Below are positions 30,096 through 39,372 of a stretch of 64,000 bases of DNA, piece by piece. Under the pieces are notes generated by a model. That model did no database searches and was not told the origin of the DNA. It saw only the letters and a program-made list of their open reading frames with translations. A program made the translations under genes and the position numbers. Position 1 is the first letter of the stretch. Each line of letters begins with the position of its first letter. This stretch comes from Euglena gracilis (taxonomy: Eukaryota; Euglenida; Euglenophyceae; Euglenales), in NCBI GenBank assembly GCA_039621445.1, contig CP154957.1, forward strand, positions 26,086,541-26,150,540, read 5' to 3'.

Positions 30096-31533
30096 CCGTG
30101 TGAAAGTCCATCTGTCGAAAATTGGATTTTTGGAACAGCTTTTGCTTCAAGAAAAGGCAAGTTTGAGGCTGAAACATCTCAGATCTTTGGCGATGGAGCA
30201 GAAAAACAAGGTTCGGAAACCTGCCGTTTATGAAATTGGTCAATTTGTTCTCGTCCACAAGTCTCGATGGCCCCAGAGAAAAGTCGAAAAGATTGCCAGT
30301 CCATGGTTTGGACCCTACAAAGTTGTTCAAGTGCACTACAACTCTTTGCAAATTTTGGCATCTCCATCATTGGGAGGTTTGGTGAAAGTTTCGTTCTCCC
30401 AAGTGAAACACTGGAGTTCTGTCCATGACCCACACAATGACACTTCGTTTTTGTCAGAGGAGTGTGAGGAATTTGATGGTGCACAGCCCCCTGCTTCATT
30501 CACAGGTCACACAGACGACCGAGGAACAGGCGGCGAACAGCGAGGCGCAAGCGACGCACACAGAGGCGCACGCGACGAACGCACGACAAAACCAGAACAC
30601 GACAGAACAAGGCCAGAACAGGAAACGCGAGGCGAAAGGCCCAGAACAGCCGAACGAGCACGCGACGCACGGCCGAGCGCACGCGACGAACCCCCAGAAA
30701 GACCAGAAGGACCCAACCCCCAGAAAGACCAGGTTTCTTCCCCTTTCCCCTCTCAGATGATTACAAGAAGCAAGGCCCGAGGGCCAGAACCAAGTTTCAA
30801 TTCAAAGAAATCAAATTTTGAAGTTGGTCGACTTGGAGGTGAATCAAAGAGAATTTGGAGAAAAAAGTCGGAGTTTGAGAAGGACAACCTGGAGGAGAGT
30901 GGTCCAGATGGACCTTTGCAGCAGCCTGCTGCAGTTGCTGCTGCTGATGTTGCTGTTGATGTTCTAAATGTTGATGTTCAACATGATGCTGTTGAACTTG
31001 CTGCTGAACTTCCACAAGTTGAACTTCAACATGTTGATGTGCCTGGGCCTGTGGGCTCAGTGCTGCAGCCCTGTGCTGCAGACTTGTCTTCAGATTTGGT
31101 TTTCCCAATTTCACAGCCAGAACCAGAAAAAGTCAGCAGTTCTGCTTCAGAATGTGTTTCAGATTTGCCCAAAACAGCCAGACAGTTTTCAGAAATGGAG
31201 GCTGCAAAAATGGGTTTTTACAACGTTGAAGCCATTTTGTATCACAAGTTCAGAAATGGTTGGAGATTTTTGACCAAGTGGGAGAATTACCCAGTGCATT
31301 CATCAACATGGGAACCAGTCAGAAGTTTCATTTTGCCAGGTGGAAAGATGAATTCAGTTTTTCAGAATTACATTCAGGGGAATGGTCTGCAAGAGGTTTT
31401 GAAGAAAGTGCAGAAGAATGTGAATACCCAACCCAGTCCAGTTTTCACAGTCAAACTGTTTCCATCAAATTTGGTGCCTTGGGCATCAGAAACTGACCCC
31501 AGCATGCACAACCAGCCAAAGAAAGCAGAATAA
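30085..31533 (+). CDS. G1 integrase C-terminus, repetitive linker and chromodomain
   Basis: The first ~120 codons are the integrase C-terminal barrel (KSRWPQRKVEKIASPWFGPYK). Then comes an arginine/glutamate-rich low-complexity linker made from CACGCGACGAAC-like units (30510-30710) and a VDV/QH-rich stretch (30900-31060). A chromodomain lies at about 31210-31335 (YNVEAILYHKFRNGWRFLTKW then SSTWEPVRSF). Stop at 31531-31533. The linker repeats suggest local expansion. Confidence 0.75.
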   Translation: MLVNRVKVHLSKIGFLEQLLLQEKASLRLKHLRSLAMEQKNKVRKPAVYEIGQFVLVHKSRWPQRKVEKIASPWFGPYKVVQVHYNSLQILASPSLGGLVKVSFSQVKHWSSVHDPHNDTSFLSEECEEFDGAQPPASFTGHTDDRGTGGEQRGASDAHRGARDERTTKPEHDRTRPEQETRGERPRTAERARDARPSARDEPPERPEGPNPQKDQVSSPFPSQMITRSKARGPEPSFNSKKSNFEVGRLGGESKRIWRKKSEFEKDNLEESGPDGPLQQPAAVAAADVAVDVLNVDVQHDAVELAAELPQVELQHVDVPGPVGSVLQPCAADLSSDLVFPISQPEPEKVSSSASECVSDLPKTARQFSEMEAAKMGFYNVEAILYHKFRNGWRFLTKWENYPVHSSTWEPVRSFILPGGKMNSVFQNYIQGNGLQEVLKKVQKNVNTQPSPVFTVKLFPSNLVPWASETDPSMHNQPKKAE

Positions 31534-32218
31534 TCCCTCTCTTTTCTAAGTGCCAGCCCAGCTGCTGAGGAGTAGAATGTCTGGGTGCAGAAGCCACAGG
31601 GCCAGAGGCACTTAGGTCTTGCACCTAAGAGTGGAATCAGCCTGAATTCGAGTGCCAGTTTGGCCAGGCCATGATTCTACCACCAGGTTCACCGCAGCAC
31701 CAGACCACCAACCACAACAAGTCAACTGATCTTCTTCAACATCATGTTCTTCTTCATCATGTTCAATTTCCAGAAGATGTTCATGTTCATCATTTTGTTG
31801 AAGATAGAGTTGTCGTTCATCATTTTGTTGTTCGTTGACTTTGATGTTCTTTGATTTGTGGTTCTTTGATGGACTTGAAGTTCATGTCTTTTGGATTCCG
31901 ATTGATGATGTTTGATTATGGCTTTTCCCAGTTTTTGTGAGAGAAAGAAAGGCCAGAGAGAGAGCAAACGGGAAAGAGAAAGAAAACCCCCCAGCAGCCA
32001 ACACACGACACATACAGGCTGGCTGGTGTAAAAAGTTTTTGATTTCTCTTCCACTGCCACCTGACCAAAAAAAAAAAAGTGAACAGTTGATGCCGATTTT
32101 CCGGCCCACGTTCACGAGTGCAAAAAAAAAAAGACGTTCGCCTGAGAATTTCAGCCAAGTCTTTTGAGCCCCCTTTTGTGTGTGCTTGGTGGGGCTTTGT
32201 TCCACCAAAGGGGGGGAT
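31534..32218 (+). other. G1 3' untranslated region and polypurine tract
   Basis: No coding signal. TTCATCATGTTC-type repeats lie at 31735-31880 and a purine-rich patch at 31935-31995. The bases just before the LTR, AAAGGGGGGGAT (32207-32218), are the polypurine tract. Confidence 0.65.
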
Positions 32219-32630
32219 TGAAAAGGTGGCTTTGGCTACCTTCTCCCCCTGACCTCCCTTGGGCAGTGGATAAAAGAGACCCCCCTTGCTCATTGAAGAA
32301 AGGTGCAAGAACCACTCACAATTGGCCCATGTGTGCTTCATGGGGGGGTGGCCTTCCACAAAGGAGTCTTCCCCAACGCCCCCCCCCCACCAACCGCCCA
32401 ACCACATTCCTACCCATTCCTACTATGACGTCTGGTACTTTTTTGTGTACATATCTTACCTTTCTGCACAGGCTGGCCTTGGTGCTTTGAACACAATGTT
32501 TCCCATGCTTGTTGCTTGGAAGTAAAAGCGCCACGAAGGACAAAAGTTCGAGGAAAAAGGAGAGTACAAAAAAGATCCTACGCAAAAGCTGAGTCCAAGA
32601 AGAAGGAGAAGAAGGACTGAAAGCTTTACA
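32219..32630 (+). repeat. 3' LTR of G1
   Basis: 412 bp, TGAAAAGG...CTTTACA, near-identical to 10851-11261. Followed by GTCTC, the second copy of the target duplication. Confidence 0.92.
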
Positions 32631-32740
32631 GTCTCTCGGTGGGATTCGGTTCAGGAGGCCGTTCACTGTGGTGCGGGACAGCTGGGATTGCCACCATCGT
32701 TGTGAGGTGTCGTTCCCGGAGGCAGAGGCGAAAGACGCGG
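32631..32740 (-). pseudogene. LINE-C: upstream fragment beyond gypsy G1
   Basis: Minus-strand frame reading SQRWWQSQLSRTTVNGLLNR, equivalent to the start of LINE-A in this window and to SQKWWSKEIGKTTMDKL of LINE-B. It joins in frame to 10850 across the GTCTC duplication. Similarity fades near 32740, so LINE-C is 5'-truncated there and lacks its reverse transcriptase. Confidence 0.8.
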
Positions 32741-33529
32741 TGAAAAGTAGCCAACAAAAAATTTTAGTAGGCACCAAAATGTTTTTCGCGACACGGGCAA
32801 TTCCTGATTCTGAGTGGTTTCTGCACAAAATGTCAGACTGCAGTGCGACGTGATTTGACCTGGGCAGAGTAGCTCCTTTGATACATCTATGATTTCCTAC
32901 GTCTGGTGCTGCTCCACTTCCCTCCATTCGCTTCTGGTCATTATTCTACTGTACCTGGTGGCTCCTGGTCCCAGCCCATGGATTTAGGCGACGCATCTTA
33001 TTCTTTCCGCACCTGGGACCTCTCACAGATGTCACAGTATTTTCAGCCCGACAACGTGTCCGTGCCACTCCACAAGCCCACTGTGTCAGTTTGTGCTGTG
33101 GCTGGTAATTTTATATGTATTGACCCCTGGCCTGTCCCTGTGGGTCCCCACCGGTGGCCACCGGGAGCTGTGGACCCACCCAGCTTTTGGATCTATTGAC
33201 CTCTGTCGACATTCATCTGGTGGCCCCCATGGCCCACGTGCAGATTTAATTGTCACTGCATTTTGTTATCTTCTTCCCATGGTTCTGTGCGTTGGCCTGC
33301 AATTGTTTTTTTTTTCGGTTTGGCCCCTTCCCGTGACCCCCCCATTCTGGTACTTTTGACCCTGATTTTGAAATTACCCCCCCCCCAGATGTATGACCAC
33401 CCCTCACTCATGACCACCCCCCGGTCACAGGTTGAACACCACATTACCAATGATCGCCACCTCATTTATGCCTCCCCCCGGTCACTGGTTGCAGGTTATG
33501 GGGGTGTTTTTGAACCACCCTGGTCACAG
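32741..33529. other. Spacer with GGTCAC-CCCC repeats, no gene
   Basis: No convincing coding region. The right half has several phrases of the form CCCCGGTCAC(A/T)GGTTG (33418-33510), and the element at 33530 landed in one of them: its flanks GGTCACAG and GTTGCAGG fit back together as one more unit. Confidence 0.5.
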
Positions 33530-33849
33530 TGTGTCCGCAGCCTTTGAGCTGCTGAGTGCAGTGGATATCACAGAGTAGTGCTCTGACATGCCAAGACTGG
33601 GAGTTAAGACATACCCTGCGTAATTAGGAACTCCCATCTCTATATTTTTTCTGTACAGTGGCAATCAGCGTACTCCTTTGTCATGTTTGCCTGTTCAAGT
33701 GATTTGGATTGCTCTGCCCTCTGGTGTAATTTTGGAATTTCAAGTGAGCTCCGCAGCAAGATGGGGAAAAATCAAGGGCCAGAAGGGCTGAAGTGCAAAA
33801 AAAAGAATGGAGGACCCCCAGGGGGAAATCGCCACAACCCCTTTTCACA
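33530..33849 (+). repeat. Left terminal repeat of the 33.5-kb element
   Basis: 320 bp, high identity to 36043-36361 with scattered single-base differences. It starts TGTGTCCGCAGCC and ends TTTTCACA. It includes an imperfect hairpin region around GGGAGTTAAGACATACC. Confidence 0.85.
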
Positions 33850-33858
33850 CAAAGGAGT

Positions 33859-34977
33859 ATGAGCATTGCGGAAGATGACATATCTGGAGATGAGACAGAA
33901 GGACATGCACAAAGAGGCGCTGGAGCAAGTGGACATTCAGAAGGTGTCATGGCACGTGTTGGCATTGTGCGCAGAGTGATGCTGGAGGAGGAAGTGGATC
34001 TGGAAGCTCTGGCTGGTTTACATTCCAGTTCTGGTCATGATGGAGACCATGCTGGTCGACATTCCAGTTTTGGTCATGCTGCTGGAGGCCATGCTGGTCC
34101 ACATTCCAGTTCTGGTCATGCTGGTGGCCATGCTGGTCTACATTCCAGTTCTGGTCCTGCTGCTGGAGGCCATGATGGCCTACATTCCAGTTCTGGTCAT
34201 GCTGCTGGAGTCCATGATGGGGGTTCTGGACATGGTGAAGGAGTTGTGCATGCTGCTGGGGTGCATGCCGCATCTGGGTCTGGGGATGCAATTGTTGGTG
34301 CTGGACATGCTGCGAAGGGACATGGTCGTGTTGGAAATTCCAGGAGCTCCCATGGCAGGAGACGTCCAAGGTGGCAAGCCAGAGGTCATGATGGCAGACA
34401 TGGAGATGATGGTCCACAGGGAAATACAGATGATGCCGGTGCAGGCCATGCCAGTGTACGTCATGTGGAATGCAACACAGAGCAGCGAGAGGAGGCCGCA
34501 GACAAGTGGTTGGACCAGGGTGTGTCGGTTGCCAGCACCCCCCAGGGCGAGGGAGCCTGGTTGTGCCTGCGGCTGGAGACAGATGTGCGGCAAAGACTGC
34601 AGGCCAAGCCGCATGTGACGGTGGTGCCTGTGAGCGTGGAAGAAGCAGGTGAAGAACGTCTAGTGGAAGTGCTGAGGAAGACACCAGGGAGAGAGTTGGT
34701 GGTGCTGCTGCCAGATTGTCAAGGGACCCCTCTGTGGGATGAGGTGCAGAGGTATGCAGTTCGAAGACACTATTATCCACAGTGGACAAGACTCTTTCGC
34801 ACCAAAGCCCCCTGTGGCTACTGGGCAGTACTGCTGGACCAGAGCCGTCGAGAGGAAAAGAAGGCGATGACCGAGGCAGAAAAGTGGATGGAGCTGGACG
34901 AGGAGGGGGTGCCCCACTGGACAACATCGGCAGCAAGGAGACGAAGGAGAAGGAAGAGACACTGGGCAGAGGAGTGA
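33859..34977 (+). CDS. Protein of the non-autonomous element: HSSSGH repeats and a methyltransferase-like C-terminal half-domain
   Basis: The frame is open from 33793, inside the terminal repeat, but the ATG at 33859 lies just after it and is preferred; 372 codons. Residues ~50-135 are tandem repeats of the type HSSSGHAAGGHAG coded by 39-42 bp units (34018-34250). The C-terminal third contains ELVVLLPDCQGTPLWDEV and GYWAVLLDQ (about 34693-34845), similar in pattern to MVLVCPDWGDCYWRRILEK of the G1 methyltransferase-like domain; the NPPF half is absent. The tail is very basic (RRRRRRKRHW). Function unknown; a nucleic-acid-binding accessory protein is conceivable. Confidence 0.6.
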   Translation: MSIAEDDISGDETEGHAQRGAGASGHSEGVMARVGIVRRVMLEEEVDLEALAGLHSSSGHDGDHAGRHSSFGHAAGGHAGPHSSSGHAGGHAGLHSSSGPAAGGHDGLHSSSGHAAGVHDGGSGHGEGVVHAAGVHAASGSGDAIVGAGHAAKGHGRVGNSRSSHGRRRPRWQARGHDGRHGDDGPQGNTDDAGAGHASVRHVECNTEQREEAADKWLDQGVSVASTPQGEGAWLCLRLETDVRQRLQAKPHVTVVPVSVEEAGEERLVEVLRKTPGRELVVLLPDCQGTPLWDEVQRYAVRRHYYPQWTRLFRTKAPCGYWAVLLDQSRREEKKAMTEAEKWMELDEEGVPHWTTSAARRRRRRKRHWAEE

Positions 34978-36042
34978 GCCCGTTAGGGTGGATGGTGCCA
35001 GCAATGGCTGCCCCCCCCCTTTTATCCATGGTTGGGCATGTGGCGCTCTGGCGAGGCTGCCCCCCACCTCGGTTTGGGATGGGCCCAACCGAATTTTGTT
35101 CAATCGCGGGCGAGGCTGTGAGCAGGTGGCGCCCTGGTGAGGCTGCCCCCCACCCTGTAAGGGCCGATTCACGGGCCGAGGCGCCATGGTGGCTGCCCCC
35201 CGCATTTTTATGGTCAATCGATGTGTCTCAAGTGAGCCTGAAGGCGTCCTGCAGGGCTGCCCCCACCACATTGGCCTGGGTGGATATTCCCAGCCGAAGT
35301 TCGGGGAGAAGAAAGGCAGACTAAGTCGACATTTCCCTTGTTGGCGTGCCTTTCAGACTTTCGTGTGATCTTCCTTCTGTTTGCGGTCCTAGCCGAAGAG
35401 GGGGACTGGGGTTGGCGAAGAACTAACTACCAGGGGCAAAGGACAGTGGGAGTGAGAGGTGGCATTTGGGAGGAGAGGTGGGCGCAGAAGCTGCCCCCCC
35501 CCCGTGGACAGTTGGGCGCTTGGGGTAAGCTGCCCCTCCACAGATGAGGATTTGTCCGGGTGATCCAATGTATGCCTTTTATTTTCGGAGGTGAGGTGGG
35601 CGCAGAGGCTGCCCCCCCCCCGTGGACCGCTGGGCGCTAGGGGAAGCTGCCCCGCCACAGGTGATGATTCGTTCAGTGGCCATGTTTTTTTTTGTTTTAT
35701 GACGGGGAGGCGAGGTGGGCGCAAAATGTGCTGCCCCCGCCCTTTGTGGATGGTCGGGCACTCAATTAGGCTGCCCCCCCACGTTTTGGGTGTTTTGCAG
35801 GGTTGTGACGCCCTTCAAAGGCTGCCCCCCAAGCGGGTGACTGGGCGCCCCGCAGGCTGCCCCAGACAGTGGATTTTTCGCCGGGTTGACGGTTTTGGGT
35901 GGCGCCCCCAGGAGAGCTGCCCCACCGTTCGCGAAAAGATGGCTTTCGGCGGCGCTCCGGGGGGGGCTGCCCCACCGTTCGGCCCACAAAGGCTGCGACA
36001 AGGAGTCGTTATAGCTTCTGGGAAGCTTTTTGGGAAGGGGAG
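34978..36042. repeat. Irregular array of GGCTGCCCC motifs
   Basis: About fifteen copies of (A/G)GCTGCCCC, each followed by a C-run, spaced 35-110 bases apart between 35005 and 35975, many preceded by TGGGCGC some 10-20 bases earlier, so GGGC and GCCC can pair around each copy. Intervening sequence differs from unit to unit. No ORF crosses the array. Confidence 0.6.
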
Positions 36043-36361
36043 TGTGTCCGCAGCCTTTGAGGTGCTGAGTGCAGTGGATATCACAGAGTAGTGCGCTGAC
36101 ATGCCAAGACTGGGAGTTAAGACATACCCTGCGTAATTAGGAACTCCCATCTGTATATTTTTTCTGTACAGTGGCAATCAGCGTACTCCTTTGTCATGTT
36201 TGCCTGTTCAAGTGATTTGGATTGCTCTGCCCTCTTGTGTAATTTTGGAATTTGAAGTGAGCTCCGCAGCAAGATGGGGAAAAACCAAGGGCCAGAAGGG
36301 CTGAAGTGCAAGAAAAAGAATGGAGGCCCCCAGGGGGAAATCGCCACACCCTCTTTTCACA
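36043..36361 (+). repeat. Right terminal repeat of the 33.5-kb element
   Basis: About 319 bp, matching 33530-33849. Followed by ACAG (36362-36365). Confidence 0.85.
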
Positions 36362-36885
36362 ACAGGTTGCAGGAAGTTGGTCATACGGCTAGGGGGGGGT
36401 GGTAGTAGGTTGGACCTCTGGCTGACAGTGGGTTATTTGAAACACCCAAGGCCCAGTGCGGTGCGTACCCCCACGGGGGGGGGGGGGCAGGTGACCTGAA
36501 ATGGACGTTTTCAAAAAAAAATTTGTCCCTTCCAGACCAGCACCCACCCCGGTTTTGATCAATAAGCAAAAGCTTGAGCCCGATTTTTTTTTAAAAGAGG
36601 GCGGCTTGGCCCCGGCTTACCGCGGAAAAAAGAAGAGTGCATCCGGCTGCTTCAATTTTGCCGCAGCCTGAGTTAAAAAACTGGGACATTTTCCGCACAA
36701 GATTCCTAAAATGGGGTCCCAAAGGTCGTCTGCTCTGTCCTCCACGCGTGCCTTCCCGTTTCCGTCCCACACTGTCCTTACCGAACAGTGCGTATATGAT
36801 TCTGTGCAATCTTTTTTCTGCCTCGGGGGCGACGGCTGGGTGTGGGGGCGCGGCGGGGGGGGGGGGCGGCCCGGGGGGGGGCATG
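36362..36885. other. Spacer with G-runs, no gene
   Basis: G/C runs at 36390-36400, 36475-36490 and 36855-36880. I see no feature that can be named. Confidence 0.4.
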
Positions 36886-37165
36886 CGAGGTTATGCACTA
36901 AAGAGGAGGAGGCCCAAGCCACGGCCAGCCGCGGCTAGCCGTGGCTGGTGGCTGGTAGAAAAGAGGGGGAGGAGGTCTGGCTGGTGGCTGGTCAAAAACA
37001 GAGGAGGAGGAGGTCTGGCCGGTATCTGGCTGGCCGTGGGACCCCAGCTCCATAGTGCACCCGTTGACGGACCCCGATTTAGCATGTGGGCACCCGTTAA
37101 CGGATTCCACCGTCAACGGATGAACTATAGTGCACCCGTTGACGGCCAAAGTGCACCCGTTGACA
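36886..37165. repeat. Second copy of the GGCTGG / GCACCCGTTGACGG composite repeat
   Basis: 36895-37040 is the AGGAGGAGGTCTGGCTGG tandem repeat with palindromic CCAGCCGCGGCTAGCC. 37052-37165 holds direct and inverted copies of GCACCCGTTGACGG. The order is the inverse of 9369-9635, so the locus is an inverted copy of the composite repeat seen there. Confidence 0.65.
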
Positions 37166-37257
37166 CTAAAAACGCGAAATTCGTTAGGAACGAAGACTCG
37201 TTAGGATCCCCTTCTCTACTGTGGGGAAGCCCGTGAATTTGGTTAACGGTTTTAAGA

Positions 37258-37347
37258 AAAATCCGGGGTTCAATCCCGGTTTCCGGTGTGAAAACGGGGG
37301 GCGCCCCCCGTTTTCACACCGGAAACCGGGATTGAACCCCGGATTTT
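37258..37347. repeat. 90-bp perfect palindrome without spacer
   Basis: Arms 37258-37302 and 37303-37347 are exact reverse complements, meeting at GGGGGGC/GCCCCCC. Each arm contains CCGGGGTTCAATCCCGG, which has the shape of a tRNA T-arm (5-bp stem, TTCAA-type loop), but no D-arm, anticodon arm or matching acceptor stem is present. As RNA or extruded DNA it would form one long hairpin. Confidence 0.9.
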
Positions 37348-38117
37348 CTTATAAACTTCGGCCACCGACAGGGGGGTCCCGCGGGACCCCCCCCCCTTAG
37401 TTGCACTAAGGCTTCTTGTCTGTTTATGGCCGGCGCTAACTTCGCTTCTGGCCCAGTTTGCTGCATGGTGAGTATCCAGGGACCCCTTACACCAATCCTC
37501 TTTTGTTGCTCCCCCTGGCCGCGTGAGTAACTCTGGTGTAATTCCAGCGCTGTAGGGACATACACTCACCTTGTGTGGTTGGTGTGGTTCCCACGGGTGG
37601 GTCTACACCCTTGCGCCCCAGTGCTGCTCTTACCTCCTGCCCTCTTCCCACTTTTCTGTGTGGGGGTGCATGGTGCAGGCACAACGCCATGACTTGAAAA
37701 ACTACAATGTGGCCTCACGGTCCCGCGGCTTAGGTAAACCCGGGTCACCAAGTCTCGGCCTTAGGGCGGGTGCTGGGTGGGTAGTGCGCTGCTGCCCCCC
37801 CCCCCCCCGGTGCCTGGGCTCTCCAACAAAATTTCGTCAATCTAGACCCCGGACCCCCCCCCTCCCGCCCTCGAACTTGACCGGTCCGGTTGGCTCGCAA
37901 CCTAACAGGGGGGTCCCGCGGGACCCCCCCAGTGCACGGGCTCCATTAGGGGAGGGGGTTACTCAGTTTACCATACATGTCCATACGATGGGTACCCTGG
38001 TACCCCGCTAATTGTCGCCCCCCCCGACAATTAGGGTGACATTTAGGGGGGGGTCACATTGAGATTGCAGGGGAAGGAGCAAGCATGGGATCCCGTTGCG
38101 TTGGTGCGTACTTGTAG
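37348..38117. other. Remainder of the composite repeat, with a repeated 22-bp palindrome
   Basis: The palindrome around GGTCCCGCGGGACC, flanked by G6 and C6 runs, occurs at 37372-37393 and about 37908-37929. The right end (38010-38050) has AATTGTCGCCCC and GACAATTAGGGTGACA, matching the start of the copy near 8250. No gene is supported. Confidence 0.45.
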
Positions 38118-38690
38118 TTAGTGCGCCGCGGCGCTCATGCCGCGGCGCAAAAAAAATTTTCCGCAGTGGTCACGGCGCACAGAAAGATTTTTGCCGCGGC
38201 TGTCGCGGCACAAGCAAAATTTTTTGCCGCGGTGGTCGCGGCGCAAGGGGAAAAATTTTCCGCGGTGGTTGCGGCACAACAAATTTTCTGCCCGGAGCTC
38301 AAGAACGTATTGGCAGCAGCACAACACCCAACATTTTTTGTAGGAAACGATTAGATTGATAGATGGTGAAAGCTGATCTGTGAAAACAAACAAGAACACT
38401 TGCACATAAGTTCACTCCCTGCTGCCAAATACCCTTCTTGGCCATGGTCGAGAAAGTATCAAAGAGGCCAGGCAACGGATGGGGCCGAAAGGAAGTAATT
38501 TAAAAAGACAATTGCCGCGGCGGTCGCGGCACAAACTTCAAAAGTGTCCGTGGTGGTCGCGGCGCACACATAAACAAGTGCCGCGGCATTCGCGGCGCAC
38601 AGTAAAAAATTTGCCGCGGCGCTGCCGGTTACAAAAAAAAAATTCTGCGGTGGTCGCGTGCACGGAAACAATTTTTCCGGTCGCACTAAC
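38118..38690. repeat. Two hairpin minisatellite arrays, ~39-bp unit
   Basis: Arrays at 38118-38300 and 38508-38690 share the unit TTGCCGCGGTGGTCGCGGC followed by GCAA and an A/T-rich filler. Each unit is an imperfect hairpin (TTGCCGCG with CGCGGCGCAA). On the minus strand both arrays read as a 13-residue repeat of form RRDHRGKFF, because the unit length is a multiple of three; I take that as chance. Unrelated sequence (38300-38507) separates them. Confidence 0.7.
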
Positions 38691-39372
38691 TGCAAGTATG
38701 AGTTGGTGTGATCCAGTTTCCATTTGAATGGATTTGATGTGCCGGCAATTCCAAAAGACCACCCATGCTTATGGGTTTACATCCCCCTCAGGAAAATCAA
38801 ATATGTGCTGGAATTTGCAGGTTACACAAATTTGCCTTCTTTTTGACGGGGGGGAAATTGATGTCCGCAATTTTCCGCAATTTTCTGCAATTTTTCTGTA
38901 ATTTCCGCAATTTTCTGCAATTTCCCCACAATATTTTGCAGTATTTTCCCCTTTTTAACCTGAAAGGAAGACGAAATGAGTTCCAGCCAAATTTCACAAG
39001 AGAATCCGTGCTCTTTGTGCTGTTTGGTTGCAAATTTGTTGGTAGTTGCCAAATTTTTACAATTTTTGACACTGTTTGGGAATTTCTGGGCCTTGTTCAG
39101 GTTTCCCGCAAATTTCTATTCGGAAATAATTTCGACTTAGGAAAAAATCCGCATTTTCTCTGGACCAGATTTTCCCCTGTGGCCAAGGTTTTCGGCAGTT
39201 TTTTTTTGAATTTTGGGATCATTTTAGACTTTTGTTTTGGTGTGCGTCTCAAAGTCAATGTTAAAGAAAACGTTGAATTTGCAACTCAAATGATCCGCAC
39301 CTTTGCATCCAATATTGGAATCGTGCCAAAATGCCATTCTGCTGAAAATCAGAATATATAAAAAACAGTTGC
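38691..39372. other. AT-rich spacer, no gene
   Basis: Contains a short GCAATTTTCTGCAATTTCC tandem repeat (38868-38940). Open frames on either strand have no recognisable domain. Confidence 0.4.

Larger units (their letters stand above)
10851..32630 (+). mobile_element. Ty3/gypsy retrotransposon G1, interrupted by gypsy G2
   Basis: Bounded by direct LTRs 10851-11261 and 32219-32630, both TG...CA, with a perfect 5-bp target duplication GTCTC (10846-10850 and 32631-32635). After the 5' LTR comes a primer-binding site, then gag, a zinc-knuckle region, protease, a methyltransferase-like domain and RT up to 14655. The RT resumes at 28113 after the 13.45-kb G2 insertion. RNase H, integrase and a chromodomain protein end at 31533. 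Without G2 the element is about 8.3 kb. The LTRs differ at only a handful of positions in 411 bp, so insertion was fairly recent. Several coding breaks fall at homopolymers. Confidence 0.9.
33530..36361 (+). mobile_element. Non-autonomous LTR-like element with a single ORF
   Basis: Direct terminal repeats 33530-33849 and 36043-36361 (about 320 bp, TGTGTCCG...TTTTCACA) with 4-bp flanking duplication ACAG. A polypurine tract GGGAAGGGGAG precedes the right repeat. Inside are one ORF (33859-34977) and a GC-rich non-coding half. There is no protease, RT or integrase, so it would depend on another element. The polypurine tract and 4-bp duplication match G2. No primer-binding site is recognisable after the left repeat, which is the weak point of an LTR-retrotransposon reading. 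Confidence 0.75.

Noticed and set aside
37258-37347. tRNA gene suggested by the T-arm-like sequence
   Set aside because: No D-arm, anticodon arm or acceptor stem; the T-arm shape arises within a perfect palindrome.
38118-38690. CRISPR array suggested by hairpin repeats at near-regular spacing
   Set aside because: Units are degenerate, fillers are short related A/T tracts rather than unique spacers, no cas genes, and the context is eukaryotic.
38765-39361. 198-codon ORF in AT-rich DNA
   Set aside because: Phe/Asn-rich translation of TTTTC/GCAATTT repeats, an opposite-strand ORF is equally open, and no domain is seen.
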